DNA of 16,010 nucleotides, taken from assembly GCA_035270785.1 (NCBI GenBank), contig DATESN010000087.1, positions 1 to 16,010 on the forward strand, read 5' to 3'. A program made the translations under genes and the position numbers. Below, piece by piece: positions 1 through 7,573 of this stretch (positions are counted from its first letter, which is position 1; the number at the start of each line of letters is the position of its first letter). Under the pieces are notes generated by a model, which made no database searches, was not told the origin of the DNA, and worked only from the letters and a program-made list of their open reading frames with translations. Source of the stretch: DATESN01 sp035270785. GTDB lineage: Bacteria; Bacillota; Clostridia; Lachnospirales; Lachnospiraceae.

Positions 1-197
<197 letters not shown>

Positions 198-268
198 ATG
201 TATAAATATTTATTTAATTATGCATGTTAGTAGTTGAAAATATTAGAAAACGAGATGGGAGTAAGAAC

Positions 269-1567
269 GTGAAAACAACGGAAATATTTGATGGAAATAC
301 ATATTTTAGAGAACCGGTTTATTATCCAACCAGGGATGCAAAGTGTGCATTTTACGGGATTAGTCCATCGGGTGAGGCCAATTACGTATCGCTGGATGAG
401 AATTTGTTGAGTAGACATATTGCATTCTTAGGTGGAATTGGTACTGGTAAAACCAATGCATTTTATCAGATTATTAGTCAATTGCGTGCCACTATGACAC
501 AAGATGATGTTATGGTTATTTTTGATACAAAGGGAGACTTCTATAATAGATTCTACCGAGAAGGTGATGTGGTTATTAGTAATGATTCGACGGCAACAGG
601 AACGAACGGACCAGATTATTGGAATATCTTTAATGAAATAGAACATGATGATCATATGGAAGAAAATATAGTTGAAATAGCCAAGTCTTTGTTTCATCAA
701 AAGATTGAAAAGACGAATCAGCCTTTTTTCCCCAATGCTGCAAAAGATATCTTTTCAGCTATCTTGACTCATTTCACAAGAAATAGAGAATCCATTTCCT
801 GTGATAATCAGAAACTTCGTGAGTTTCTTGACAGTTCTCCTACAGCTGAAATAAGGGAAATGTTAAAACAGCATCCGGATATGCAGTCAATGATTAGTTA
901 TATATTTGATGACAAGTCACCACAGACACAAGGTGTTTTATCAGAATTGCAGCAGATGGCACGTGAGATACTTCTTGGTAATTTTAAAAAAGCAGGAACA
1001 CTTTCAATGCGTGAATTGGTTCGCTCCAAAGGTGGTAAATTTATTTTTATTGAATATGACCTGGGAATTGGTAATATGTTATCACCTATTTATAGTCTTC
1101 TTTTTGATATGGCAATTAAGGAAGCGCTTTGTAGAAAGAAAAGCGAAGGAAGCGTTTATTTTGTCACAGATGAATTTCGTTTAATTTCAAATTTGCAACA
1201 TGTAGATGATGCTGTTAATTTTGGTCGAAGTCTAGGAGTAAAGTTCATGATTGGTATTCAAAATGTAGAGCAGGTTTATGAAGTTTATGGAGAGCAACGT
1301 GCTCGCAGCATTTTATCGGGGTTTTTAACCTCAGTAGCATTTCGAGTTAATGATGCTGGGTCTAAAAAATACATAAAAGATCTGCACGGTAGAAATCGTA
1401 AAAAAGATATATATATGGCATCTGTACAGGGACGTGGAATAATAGAAGAAGTACGTGATGCAGATGTCATAGAGGACTGGGACATATCAGCACTTGGAGT
1501 TGGGGAGGCTATTATTGGATTGCCTGGTAAAGAACCATTTTGGTTTCATTTTCAGGAGGTTAAATAG
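269..1567 (+). CDS. VirD4/TraG/TraD-type ATPase, soluble (TraM-recognition/AAA-10 like)
   Basis: Predicted RecA-like hexameric ATPase of the type IV coupling protein/HerA superfamily. With the GTG start it has 432 residues. The Walker A motif GGIGTGKT is at about 55-62, a DTKGDF motif follows at 86-91, and the Walker B YFVTDEF is at 297-303. A long C-terminal stretch with GIQNVEQVYEVYGEQRA matches the TraG/TraD C-terminal pattern. Classical coupling proteins begin with two membrane helices; none is present here, so the protein is cytosolic or recruited by partners. Start: GTG 269 has GGGAG at 257-261 with 7-base spacing, whereas the upstream ATG at 224 (447 residues) has no visible RBS. The stop codon TAG directly abuts the ATG of the next gene, whose AGGAGG lies inside this frame, so the two are translationally coupled. 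No relaxase, VirB4 or other Tra gene is in the window, so a non-conjugative role is inferred. Confidence 0.85.
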   Translation: MKTTEIFDGNTYFREPVYYPTRDAKCAFYGISPSGEANYVSLDENLLSRHIAFLGGIGTGKTNAFYQIISQLRATMTQDDVMVIFDTKGDFYNRFYREGDVVISNDSTATGTNGPDYWNIFNEIEHDDHMEENIVEIAKSLFHQKIEKTNQPFFPNAAKDIFSAILTHFTRNRESISCDNQKLREFLDSSPTAEIREMLKQHPDMQSMISYIFDDKSPQTQGVLSELQQMAREILLGNFKKAGTLSMRELVRSKGGKFIFIEYDLGIGNMLSPIYSLLFDMAIKEALCRKKSEGSVYFVTDEFRLISNLQHVDDAVNFGRSLGVKFMIGIQNVEQVYEVYGEQRARSILSGFLTSVAFRVNDAGSKKYIKDLHGRNRKKDIYMASVQGRGIIEEVRDADVIEDWDISALGVGEAIIGLPGKEPFWFHFQEVK

Positions 1568-3151
1568 ATGCAGAATTATAGTGCGCCTGAAGGATTTATA
1601 TATGATGAAAATTCCTGCATGTATTATCAAAGTGTTCCAAGTTACGATGAAGCAGGGAATGTAAATCAGTTAGTTACATGGTTTAATGCGGAGAGCGGAG
1701 AGTATACTCAGTATTATTATTCCATGGACGGTATTCCAATTTTACAGCAAGAGGCACAGGAATATACAAAATTGGTTAATGAAACTGAGACGACATGGCA
1801 GGAAAATCTAGAATACGTAGATGAAAACCAACATATTTCAAGAAAAAAAATAGGATATATGATAGGAGTATCCACAATAGTTATCATCGCAATGTTTATT
1901 GTATGTGTATATAAGTTTGACTGGTTTGGAAAAATTATGATGATTATAGAGGACGAAAAACCCCATCAAACTGCAACAGATTTCAATACAGATACCAATG
2001 CAAATACCAATATAGAGGATGTAATATTAACTGAAAATATTCCAGAGGAAGATCATTCTGAAGATAATCTGGAACTATATGAAGAAGATAAATTTGTACT
2101 GGATCTGGATGAACCAATAGTTTGGACGGATAGCACGGTAGAGAGAAGTGTAAGAGAATATCTGAATTTGGAAATAGGGGATATAACACCAAATGATTTA
2201 AAAGTCATAAAACATATGTCATTTATTGGAAATAATACATATATTAACGTTGATGAATTGCCTGAAGTGGATATGGAGTTATTCCGAGATTCTACTAATT
2301 TGGGGAGTATTGAATCGGTTGCAGACTTTAAATATTTTACTGATTTATACCGTCTGAATTTGATGGAACAAAATATAAGTGATATTTCTGATTTGCAATA
2401 TGCTTTATCTTTGGAGCGCTGTAGTGTCTATGGAAATCATATTACAGATGTTAGTCCTCTTGCAAAACTGCCACTGTTAAGAGTATTAATATTATCAGAA
2501 AATTATATTTCGGACATTTCTTCATTAATCTCGTTACAAAATCTGGAAAAACTTAGTTTTTCATACAATGAGGTTTCGGATATCAGTTTTCTAAATCAGT
2601 TGCCTAATTTGCAAGAGGTTGATATGATTTCTAATCCAATTACAAGTCTTGATGGCACAGAACAAATTGCAAAGGTGAGTAGTGATTTATCATCAAAGAT
2701 TACTGTTGAGAAATTTGAAAAGAATGCTGCTGAGATACAGCGTATATGTAAGGAATATTCCTTAAAAGACTATCTTAATGATAATTCAGAATACGATATA
2801 TATGATTATGAATTCACGCATGAAGGTTGTGCATTTTATCCGGTGTCAAATTTTGAGGGATGGTATTATGGATATGAAAATCCGGATTATTATGAGTCAC
2901 AGGATGAGAATTATGCTCTATTATTAATTGAAACAATTAATTATTATGCAGACAAGGATAGTGTCTCAATGGAAGAAGTACGTGATGCCTTGGGAGATTA
3001 TTTGATAGAAGATACCTATTATAGTGAAATGGATGGTATGGAAATATATACTGCTAGTGCGGTTATAGGAGATGTTAGATATACTTTTTATGATGCAGAG
3101 AGTTCGCAAGATACAGAAGTAACAAGTATATGGGCTAGCCCAGTGAATTAA
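1568..3151 (+). CDS. Single-pass membrane protein: aromatic N-terminal module, acidic linker, internalin-like LRRs, C-terminal domain
   Basis: A 527-residue protein of unknown function. Residues 6-51 form an aromatic module (PEGFIYDENS, then VTWFNAESGEYTQYYY) that also occurs twice in the 582-residue protein at 5420. One membrane helix lies at about 95-115, with basic residues SRKK just before it, placing the N-terminus inside and the rest outside. An Asp/Glu/Asn-rich linker (about 128-185) follows. Then come an LRR cap-like segment (190-220) and about five leucine-rich repeats of the internalin/SDS22 kind (245-365), with recurring NxISDIS patterns. The Tyr-rich C-terminus (395-527) ends in a segment resembling the end of the 243-residue protein at 4670. 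AGGAGG at 1554-1559 gives the start, directly after the ATPase stop. The LRRs suggest binding of an external protein or peptide; the inner module suggests contact with a cytosolic partner such as the ATPase (inference). Confidence 0.85.
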   Translation: MQNYSAPEGFIYDENSCMYYQSVPSYDEAGNVNQLVTWFNAESGEYTQYYYSMDGIPILQQEAQEYTKLVNETETTWQENLEYVDENQHISRKKIGYMIGVSTIVIIAMFIVCVYKFDWFGKIMMIIEDEKPHQTATDFNTDTNANTNIEDVILTENIPEEDHSEDNLELYEEDKFVLDLDEPIVWTDSTVERSVREYLNLEIGDITPNDLKVIKHMSFIGNNTYINVDELPEVDMELFRDSTNLGSIESVADFKYFTDLYRLNLMEQNISDISDLQYALSLERCSVYGNHITDVSPLAKLPLLRVLILSENYISDISSLISLQNLEKLSFSYNEVSDISFLNQLPNLQEVDMISNPITSLDGTEQIAKVSSDLSSKITVEKFEKNAAEIQRICKEYSLKDYLNDNSEYDIYDYEFTHEGCAFYPVSNFEGWYYGYENPDYYESQDENYALLLIETINYYADKDSVSMEEVRDALGDYLIEDTYYSEMDGMEIYTASAVIGDVRYTFYDAESSQDTEVTSIWASPVN

Positions 3152-3212
3152 TTTAACTAATTTCGGAGGAATAAGTTTTCCTTTAATATTAAAATAATGG
3201 AGGTATAAAAAC

Positions 3213-4625
3213 ATGTACTTATTTGATTTTTTAAAAAGACTTTTCAAAAAAAATAATATAGGAACAATAATTTATTTATGTATGAATCTAATTATGTATA
3301 TCGCATTAATGGGTGGATTTGCATTGCCAGAAATGATACCAATGGCAATGTTAATCTATGTGGCATGTTTAGCAATCGCATTGTCTCCCATTGGAGAATT
3401 TATTCTTCGTGTGCAATGTAGGTGTAAGAAAATTAAGAAAGCAAAGTTTAAAGACAGGTTAGAACCTTTATTTCAGGAGGCATATAGGAGGGCGAAAATT
3501 CTCGATCCTACTATTTCTGATAATGTCAAATTCTATATGAACAAAAGTTTAGATCCTAATGCATTTGCAGTAGGAAGAAAAACAGTTTGTGTAACCCGTG
3601 GTCTATGTGAATTAGAGGATGATGAGATACTTGGAATACTTGCCCATGAGTTCGGACATATTGCGCATAAAGATACGGATATGTTACTTGTAATCAATGT
3701 AAGCAACTTCCTGCTTACCGCAGTTTTCTTTGTAGTTCGTGTAATAGTGTCTTTTGTAATTATCTTAGTTGGTGGAGATGAACGACCAATTGGTAGTATT
3801 CTAGCCAGCTTCTTTATTGACTTATTACTTGTATGGTTAATGAGCTTATGGACTAGGCTTGGAAATTTATTTCATATGAAATCTTCACGTGCAAACGAAT
3901 ATAGAGCTGATGCTTTTTCCTGTGAATGTGGATATGGTAAAAATCTATATAATGCGTTATATAAATTGGAACAAAAATATGGTAGTGGGAAGGAAAAGGG
4001 AGTATTTGCGGCACTTGGATCTACACATCCAGAAACTGCAGATCGTCTTGACGCTATTGAAGAATGGACACCTGGTTCTTTGAAAATAATTGAACCAACT
4101 ACACCAAGTCAACTTGGTAAACAAATGGAGAGTCTAAAAAATAAAGCTATGCAACAAGGTGGAGATGTGCTCCAATTCGCTAAAAATAAAGCGGCTAACG
4201 TGCAGATTCCGAAAATCCCGCCAATGCAACCAATGCAAGGACAAATGGCACCTCCAATACCACCTACACCTTCGGCAAAGAAAATCAGTGCTATAGGTGG
4301 ACAGCTAAAGGAAGGTGAAACGTGCTATGGAAGATATTCGCGAGAGGGAATTTACTATTTTGGTCAAATCATGAAAATAAGCGGAGATGATGTGCAATTT
4401 AAATTTTTTGATGAAGTTTCTGATGAAATCAATCAGGATAAAATAATTACATTAGATGCAGCAATTGAGCAACTGCAAGCTTTTGGTAATTGGAATGGCC
4501 AGGGAGCGTATTATCCGTGTACTATATTTAAACGTACAAATGATGTAGTATCCGTACGCTATGATGAAGATACTGAAATAGAAGAAAATTTAAAATTTGA
4601 GCAGCTAAGGTTTGTGAATAAATAA
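3213..4625 (+). CDS. M48-family (HtpX-like) membrane metalloprotease with C-terminal tandem Tudor/Agenet-like repeats
   Basis: A 470-residue zinc metalloprotease. Two N-terminal membrane helices (about 17-35 and 42-65) precede the catalytic motif HEFGH (145-149). The third zinc ligand is probably E229 in NEYRADAF. Between them lie one or two hydrophobic segments (about 158-187 and 194-213), as in HtpX/Ste24-type proteases, which act in membrane protein quality control at the cytoplasmic face. HtpX proteins are usually around 290 residues. The extra C-terminus holds a Pro/Met-rich linker (332-353) and two similar SH3-like beta units at about 368-412 (CYGRYSREGIYYFGQI) and 424-468 (AYYPCTIFKRTNDVVSVRY). 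These resemble Tudor/Agenet repeats by eye; the fold assignment is inference. RBS GGAGG at 3199-3203, 9-base spacing. The location in the operon suggests it processes or polices the single-pass partners. Confidence 0.88.
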   Translation: MYLFDFLKRLFKKNNIGTIIYLCMNLIMYIALMGGFALPEMIPMAMLIYVACLAIALSPIGEFILRVQCRCKKIKKAKFKDRLEPLFQEAYRRAKILDPTISDNVKFYMNKSLDPNAFAVGRKTVCVTRGLCELEDDEILGILAHEFGHIAHKDTDMLLVINVSNFLLTAVFFVVRVIVSFVIILVGGDERPIGSILASFFIDLLLVWLMSLWTRLGNLFHMKSSRANEYRADAFSCECGYGKNLYNALYKLEQKYGSGKEKGVFAALGSTHPETADRLDAIEEWTPGSLKIIEPTTPSQLGKQMESLKNKAMQQGGDVLQFAKNKAANVQIPKIPPMQPMQGQMAPPIPPTPSAKKISAIGGQLKEGETCYGRYSREGIYYFGQIMKISGDDVQFKFFDEVSDEINQDKIITLDAAIEQLQAFGNWNGQGAYYPCTIFKRTNDVVSVRYDEDTEIEENLKFEQLRFVNK

Positions 4626-4669
4626 GGAAAAAAGATTTATTAGATAAGTAGGCTTGGAGGAAAAGAAAA

Positions 4670-5401
4670 ATGAAGAGCAATAAGGGAACTTTGATTTTTC
4701 TATGGATTATGATTATATTGTTATTCGGGATGATTAGTGTGCAGTCATTTCTTTTCTTTACTGATCCTGCAAAGAAAAATATTGAAGGTGATGAAAGTAA
4801 TGAATTAGTACAAAGTGAGAGACAATCGCAGGAAGATGAGATAACAGAAGATACAGTTGAATTGGAAGATATTGTTACAGAACAAGATACAGATATTAGT
4901 CCAAATATGGCTGAAAACAGTGAATTGGAGACGGAGGATGTAATTTATATTGAAGAAGAACCTGCAGATTCCTCTGGTGATATATTAACTATAAGTGGCG
5001 AAGAAGGACAAATGGCAGAAGTTGGAAAAATGTTAAGTATGATGTCATTGGATCAATTACTAATGAGTTCACCAGGAGAAAAAGACTTTTCATTTGAGGA
5101 GTATGATTATTATTATATGCCTTCTGATGGTGGTGGAAATATATATGCTGCATTTGATGCATTCCAAACAGATAATTCTATTAGCATGTGTAAAGGGATG
5201 CAAGTTGAAGCAAGTGACCTTTTCGAAGTGGGCAAAGTTTCAGCTTCATCACTTCGCGCTACATATGGAAGTAATTTATTAGAAGATAAAATTGATGATG
5301 AATACGTCTTTACTACAGTAGTAGAAGGGGTAACACTTAAATTCTATTCAAATGAGAAAAATGCGCAAGATATTAAGAATGCGTATATTTTCTTTGAATG
5401 A
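4670..5401 (+). CDS. Single-pass membrane-anchored acidic protein of unknown function
   Basis: A 243-residue protein. A short basic N-terminus (MKSNKG) and a membrane helix at about 8-30 act as a signal anchor. A strongly acidic, low-complexity linker (about 38-110) follows, then a globular C-terminal part (about 115-243) predicted to lie outside the membrane. The last 60 or so residues (VSASSLRATYGSNLLED... to the end) align by eye with the end of the LRR protein at 1568, which reads VSMEEVRDALGDYLIED, suggesting a common small alpha/beta domain. Unlike its two larger neighbours it lacks the aromatic N-terminal module. RBS GGAGG at 4656-4660, 9-base spacing; the preceding stop is 44 bases upstream and the next gene starts 18 bases downstream, so it sits inside the operon. 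No enzyme motif is seen. Confidence 0.8.
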   Translation: MKSNKGTLIFLWIMIILLFGMISVQSFLFFTDPAKKNIEGDESNELVQSERQSQEDEITEDTVELEDIVTEQDTDISPNMAENSELETEDVIYIEEEPADSSGDILTISGEEGQMAEVGKMLSMMSLDQLLMSSPGEKDFSFEEYDYYYMPSDGGGNIYAAFDAFQTDNSISMCKGMQVEASDLFEVGKVSASSLRATYGSNLLEDKIDDEYVFTTVVEGVTLKFYSNEKNAQDIKNAYIFFE

Positions 5402-5419
5402 GACGGGAGGAAATGAAAA

Positions 5420-7168
5420 ATGGAAAAGTATATGTCACCGGATGGTTTTATCTATGATGAAAACAGCGGCATGTATTATAAAATGACCGTCGCAAATAAT
5501 GAAAACGGACAGAATGTTCAGTGGATAACATGGTTTAATGCGAATACAGGAGAATACATACAGCAGAGTTATCCCCTAGATCAGATAAATGAAGCTACCC
5601 AGGGGAAAATTATTCCTGAAGGATTTTTGTACGACTCAAATAGTGGGCTATATTACCAAAATAGAAAGGCCATAAATGCACAAGGCAATTTATCAGATTA
5701 TGTAACTTGGTATTATCCAGAAACAGGTGATTATCAAGAAGTGGAATATCCTACTGTACAAGTGCCAGTAGAACAAACGACTAACTACGTTAATTTGCAT
5801 GAATTAAAGCAGCAAAAGAATGAAATGCAGCAAAAGAATGAAATGCAGCGAAATGAAACACAAAGAAATAAAACAAATAAAAGTAATAGAAGTGTTTCAG
5901 TTGCAATCATTATTGCATTGGTATTGATAGCAGCTAATGTAATTTTTGCAAGCATATATACAGTTCCACGAATTCGAAAAAATATGGAAACGAATACAAC
6001 AGAATCTTTTAATAATGACATTTCCCAGGAAATAGTGAATGAAGAACTTAGTGAAGAAGAATTTTCACAGGATGTAAGTTTGGAAATAGAAAATTCTGAT
6101 AGTTCTAATGTTTCGGAAACTGTAGATGAAGGAGCAATAGAAAATATTGAACAAGGCGTAACACTCAGTAGTGAAGATACTTATGTATGGCCTAATTTTC
6201 CACATGCTAATATTTATTATATGATGGCGGATGAAGATGAGAATTATGCATATACATTGCATCAAAATAAATATGAATGGAAATATGTTGAATCTTCAAA
6301 CTTAACAAGTGCTGTATACCGGATGCCCAAAAATAATATAAATGGAGAATGGGAAAAGATATTGTCAGTACAACGTAATGGGCAGGATGCAATTGCGACA
6401 TTTACAGTGGCAGGGGACTATATCTATTATTCTGTAAAGAATTCGGATATGTATTATGATTATTATCGTATTCCAAAAAATGGAGGAATAGGAGAATATC
6501 TGTTTAGTGAAGCATTTTCCTATATGCAGGTATATGATAATAACCTTTACTTATTAATAAAAGATTCAGGGAAAATTGGTTATATGTCTACAGAAAGTTT
6601 GGTATATAATACAATTAATGATATTCCTTGGATGAGTGGTTTTGGTGCTTTTGGAGGAGCACATGAAAATTTCCAGCTACTAACTCCTTTTTCCGTATAT
6701 GAAGGTAAGATATATCTAGGTGGTATGATGGACTGGAATTACTATTATGGAACGTATGACTTACAAACGGGGGAAATTGATTGTAAACAGATTCAAGAAT
6801 ACTTAGGAGATAATCCTTCTTATGGAAATTGTGATGTTTTTGGTTTACATATTTTATTTTTTGACAATGCCAATATGGGAGACGAATACGGAAACTGTCT
6901 TCTAGCAAGAATGGGTAACGATTTGCTTGCGTATGGTACTGATTATGTTGTGGATTTTTATAAAGTTCCGGACCAAATAACAGGCGGACTGGATACCTGG
7001 GAATATTGTGAGGAAAACTATGGGATTCCCATCGACTACATACCATATGCAGCTACAAGTCAGTATCTGTTTTACCCTGATAAGGTATATATTTGCGATG
7101 AATATGGTGTGGAAGAACGCGACTTGGAGGATTATATTGACCGCACTGAATCATGGCTAGTAGAGTAA
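5420..7168 (+). CDS. Single-pass membrane protein: two aromatic N-terminal modules and a propeller-like (DUF5050-like) exterior
   Basis: A 582-residue protein of unknown function. Two copies of the aromatic module stand at the N-terminus. Copy 1 (6-51) reads SPDGFIYDENSGMYYK and then ITWFNANTGEYIQ; copy 2 (66-110) reads IPEGFLYDSNSGLYYQ and then VTWYYPETGDYQE. A polar stretch rich in Gln/Asn/Lys (129-157) with a short internal repeat leads to one membrane helix (about 159-180). An acidic linker (190-240) follows. The remaining 340 residues contain recurrent strand patterns such as GDYIYYSVKN, NNLYLLIKDS and GKIYLGGMMD, typical of DUF5050/propeller-like extracytoplasmic domains. RBS GGGAGG at 5405-5410. 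It is the last gene of the cluster; the next hairpin terminator is at 7310. The architecture parallels the LRR protein at 1568 with a different sensor or adhesive exterior. Confidence 0.85.
   Translation: MEKYMSPDGFIYDENSGMYYKMTVANNENGQNVQWITWFNANTGEYIQQSYPLDQINEATQGKIIPEGFLYDSNSGLYYQNRKAINAQGNLSDYVTWYYPETGDYQEVEYPTVQVPVEQTTNYVNLHELKQQKNEMQQKNEMQRNETQRNKTNKSNRSVSVAIIIALVLIAANVIFASIYTVPRIRKNMETNTTESFNNDISQEIVNEELSEEEFSQDVSLEIENSDSSNVSETVDEGAIENIEQGVTLSSEDTYVWPNFPHANIYYMMADEDENYAYTLHQNKYEWKYVESSNLTSAVYRMPKNNINGEWEKILSVQRNGQDAIATFTVAGDYIYYSVKNSDMYYDYYRIPKNGGIGEYLFSEAFSYMQVYDNNLYLLIKDSGKIGYMSTESLVYNTINDIPWMSGFGAFGGAHENFQLLTPFSVYEGKIYLGGMMDWNYYYGTYDLQTGEIDCKQIQEYLGDNPSYGNCDVFGLHILFFDNANMGDEYGNCLLARMGNDLLAYGTDYVVDFYKVPDQITGGLDTWEYCEENYGIPIDYIPYAATSQYLFYPDKVYICDEYGVEERDLEDYIDRTESWLVE
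5810..5845 (+). repeat. Two perfect 18-bp tandem repeats inside the propeller protein gene
   Basis: CAGCAAAAGAATGAAATG occurs at 5810-5827 and again at 5828-5845, followed by a shorter degenerate copy. It encodes the QKNEMQ-type juxtamembrane repeat just before the membrane helix. Being a multiple of three, copy changes would only alter spacer length. Confidence 0.85.
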
Positions 7169-7309
7169 CCTATAATATTGATTGGTACCATTACATAAAA
7201 AGAATAGTCATCTTAAATTAACCTATGAGGGATATTGGATGGGAACAAAAACAAAAAATTAACAATAGATAATCCATAAATACACTGATTATTGTGCATC
7301 AATATAAGC

Positions 7310-7358
7310 AAGAAGAAGCTAAAACCTAGTGAAATTCAATAGGTTTTAGCTTCTTCTT
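7310..7358. terminator. Perfect 19-bp hairpin, probably a bidirectional terminator
   Basis: The left arm at 7310-7328 (AAGAAGAAGCTAAAACCTA) and right arm at 7340-7358 are exact reverse complements with an 11-base loop. The plus-strand RNA ends in UUCUUCUUAUU, giving a U-rich 3' side; the symmetry would give a similar end on the minus strand. It lies about 140 bases after the last operon gene and next to a possible minus-strand gene remnant. Confidence 0.75.
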
Positions 7359-7359
7359 A

Positions 7360-7464
7360 TTAACGTGAGCTCAGTGAGCGGACAAACTTACGCGTGAAGT
7401 CTTGAATTTCATCCATAAATCTCTGATCTGACGTACAGATTATGTAATAAATAATGAGGAACAT
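7360..7464 (-). other. Possible remnant of a minus-strand gene (34 codons)
   Basis: On the minus strand an ATG at 7464 opens 34 codons to a TAA at 7360-7362, ending FMDEIQDFTRKFVRSLSSR. Its GC content is visibly higher than the surrounding gap, and the bidirectional hairpin begins two bases after its stop, as expected behind a real gene. No RBS is seen and no family is recognised; it may be the decayed 3' end of a lost gene, or chance. Confidence 0.2.
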
Positions 7465-7496
7465 GTAATAATTAATAAAAATACATCGAATTATTG

Positions 7497-7522
7497 TGAT
7501 ACAATATTGTAGTAATACTACA
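7497..7522 (+). promoter_or_regulatory. Extended -10-like element and 15-bp palindrome before the transglutaminase gene
   Basis: TGATACAAT at 7497-7505 fits an extended -10 box (TGnTATAAT with one mismatch); no good -35 is seen. TGTAGTAATACTACA at 7508-7522 is a perfect palindrome with a single central base. It would cover the expected transcription start, a typical operator position. The regulator is unknown. Confidence 0.35.
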
Positions 7523-7573
7523 GGAATGGTTTACAATTTGATATATTTAAGTAAGAAGAAAGGCAAGACTAAA

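Larger units (their letters stand above)
7169..7573. other. 405-base gap between the operon and the transglutaminase gene
   Basis: The gap holds a perfect 19-bp hairpin (7310-7358), a less AT-rich stretch (about 7360-7450) that reads as a possible minus-strand gene end, and an extended -10-like promoter with a palindrome (7497-7522). Bases 7169-7309 show no credible ORF; a 15-codon frame starting at the ATG near 7226 has no RBS. Confidence 0.6.

Noticed and set aside
224..1567. Part of a conjugative plasmid or ICE
   Set aside because: Only the coupling-type ATPase is present; no relaxase, VirB4, VirB6, integrase or oriT-like structure is visible, and the ATPase lacks the usual membrane helices.
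6615..7046. 143-codon minus-strand frame
   Set aside because: It lies wholly inside the propeller protein gene, has no RBS or recognisable motif, and its composition (His/Tyr/Ser-rich) is that of an antisense shadow.
224..7168. Type VII secretion cluster
   Set aside because: No WXG100 protein is visible and the ATPase has one P-loop domain with TraG/TraD features rather than the multi-domain FtsK/EssC form.
7226..7273. 15-codon plus-strand frame in the gap
   Set aside because: No Shine-Dalgarno sequence and no promoter nearby; sequence too short to support.
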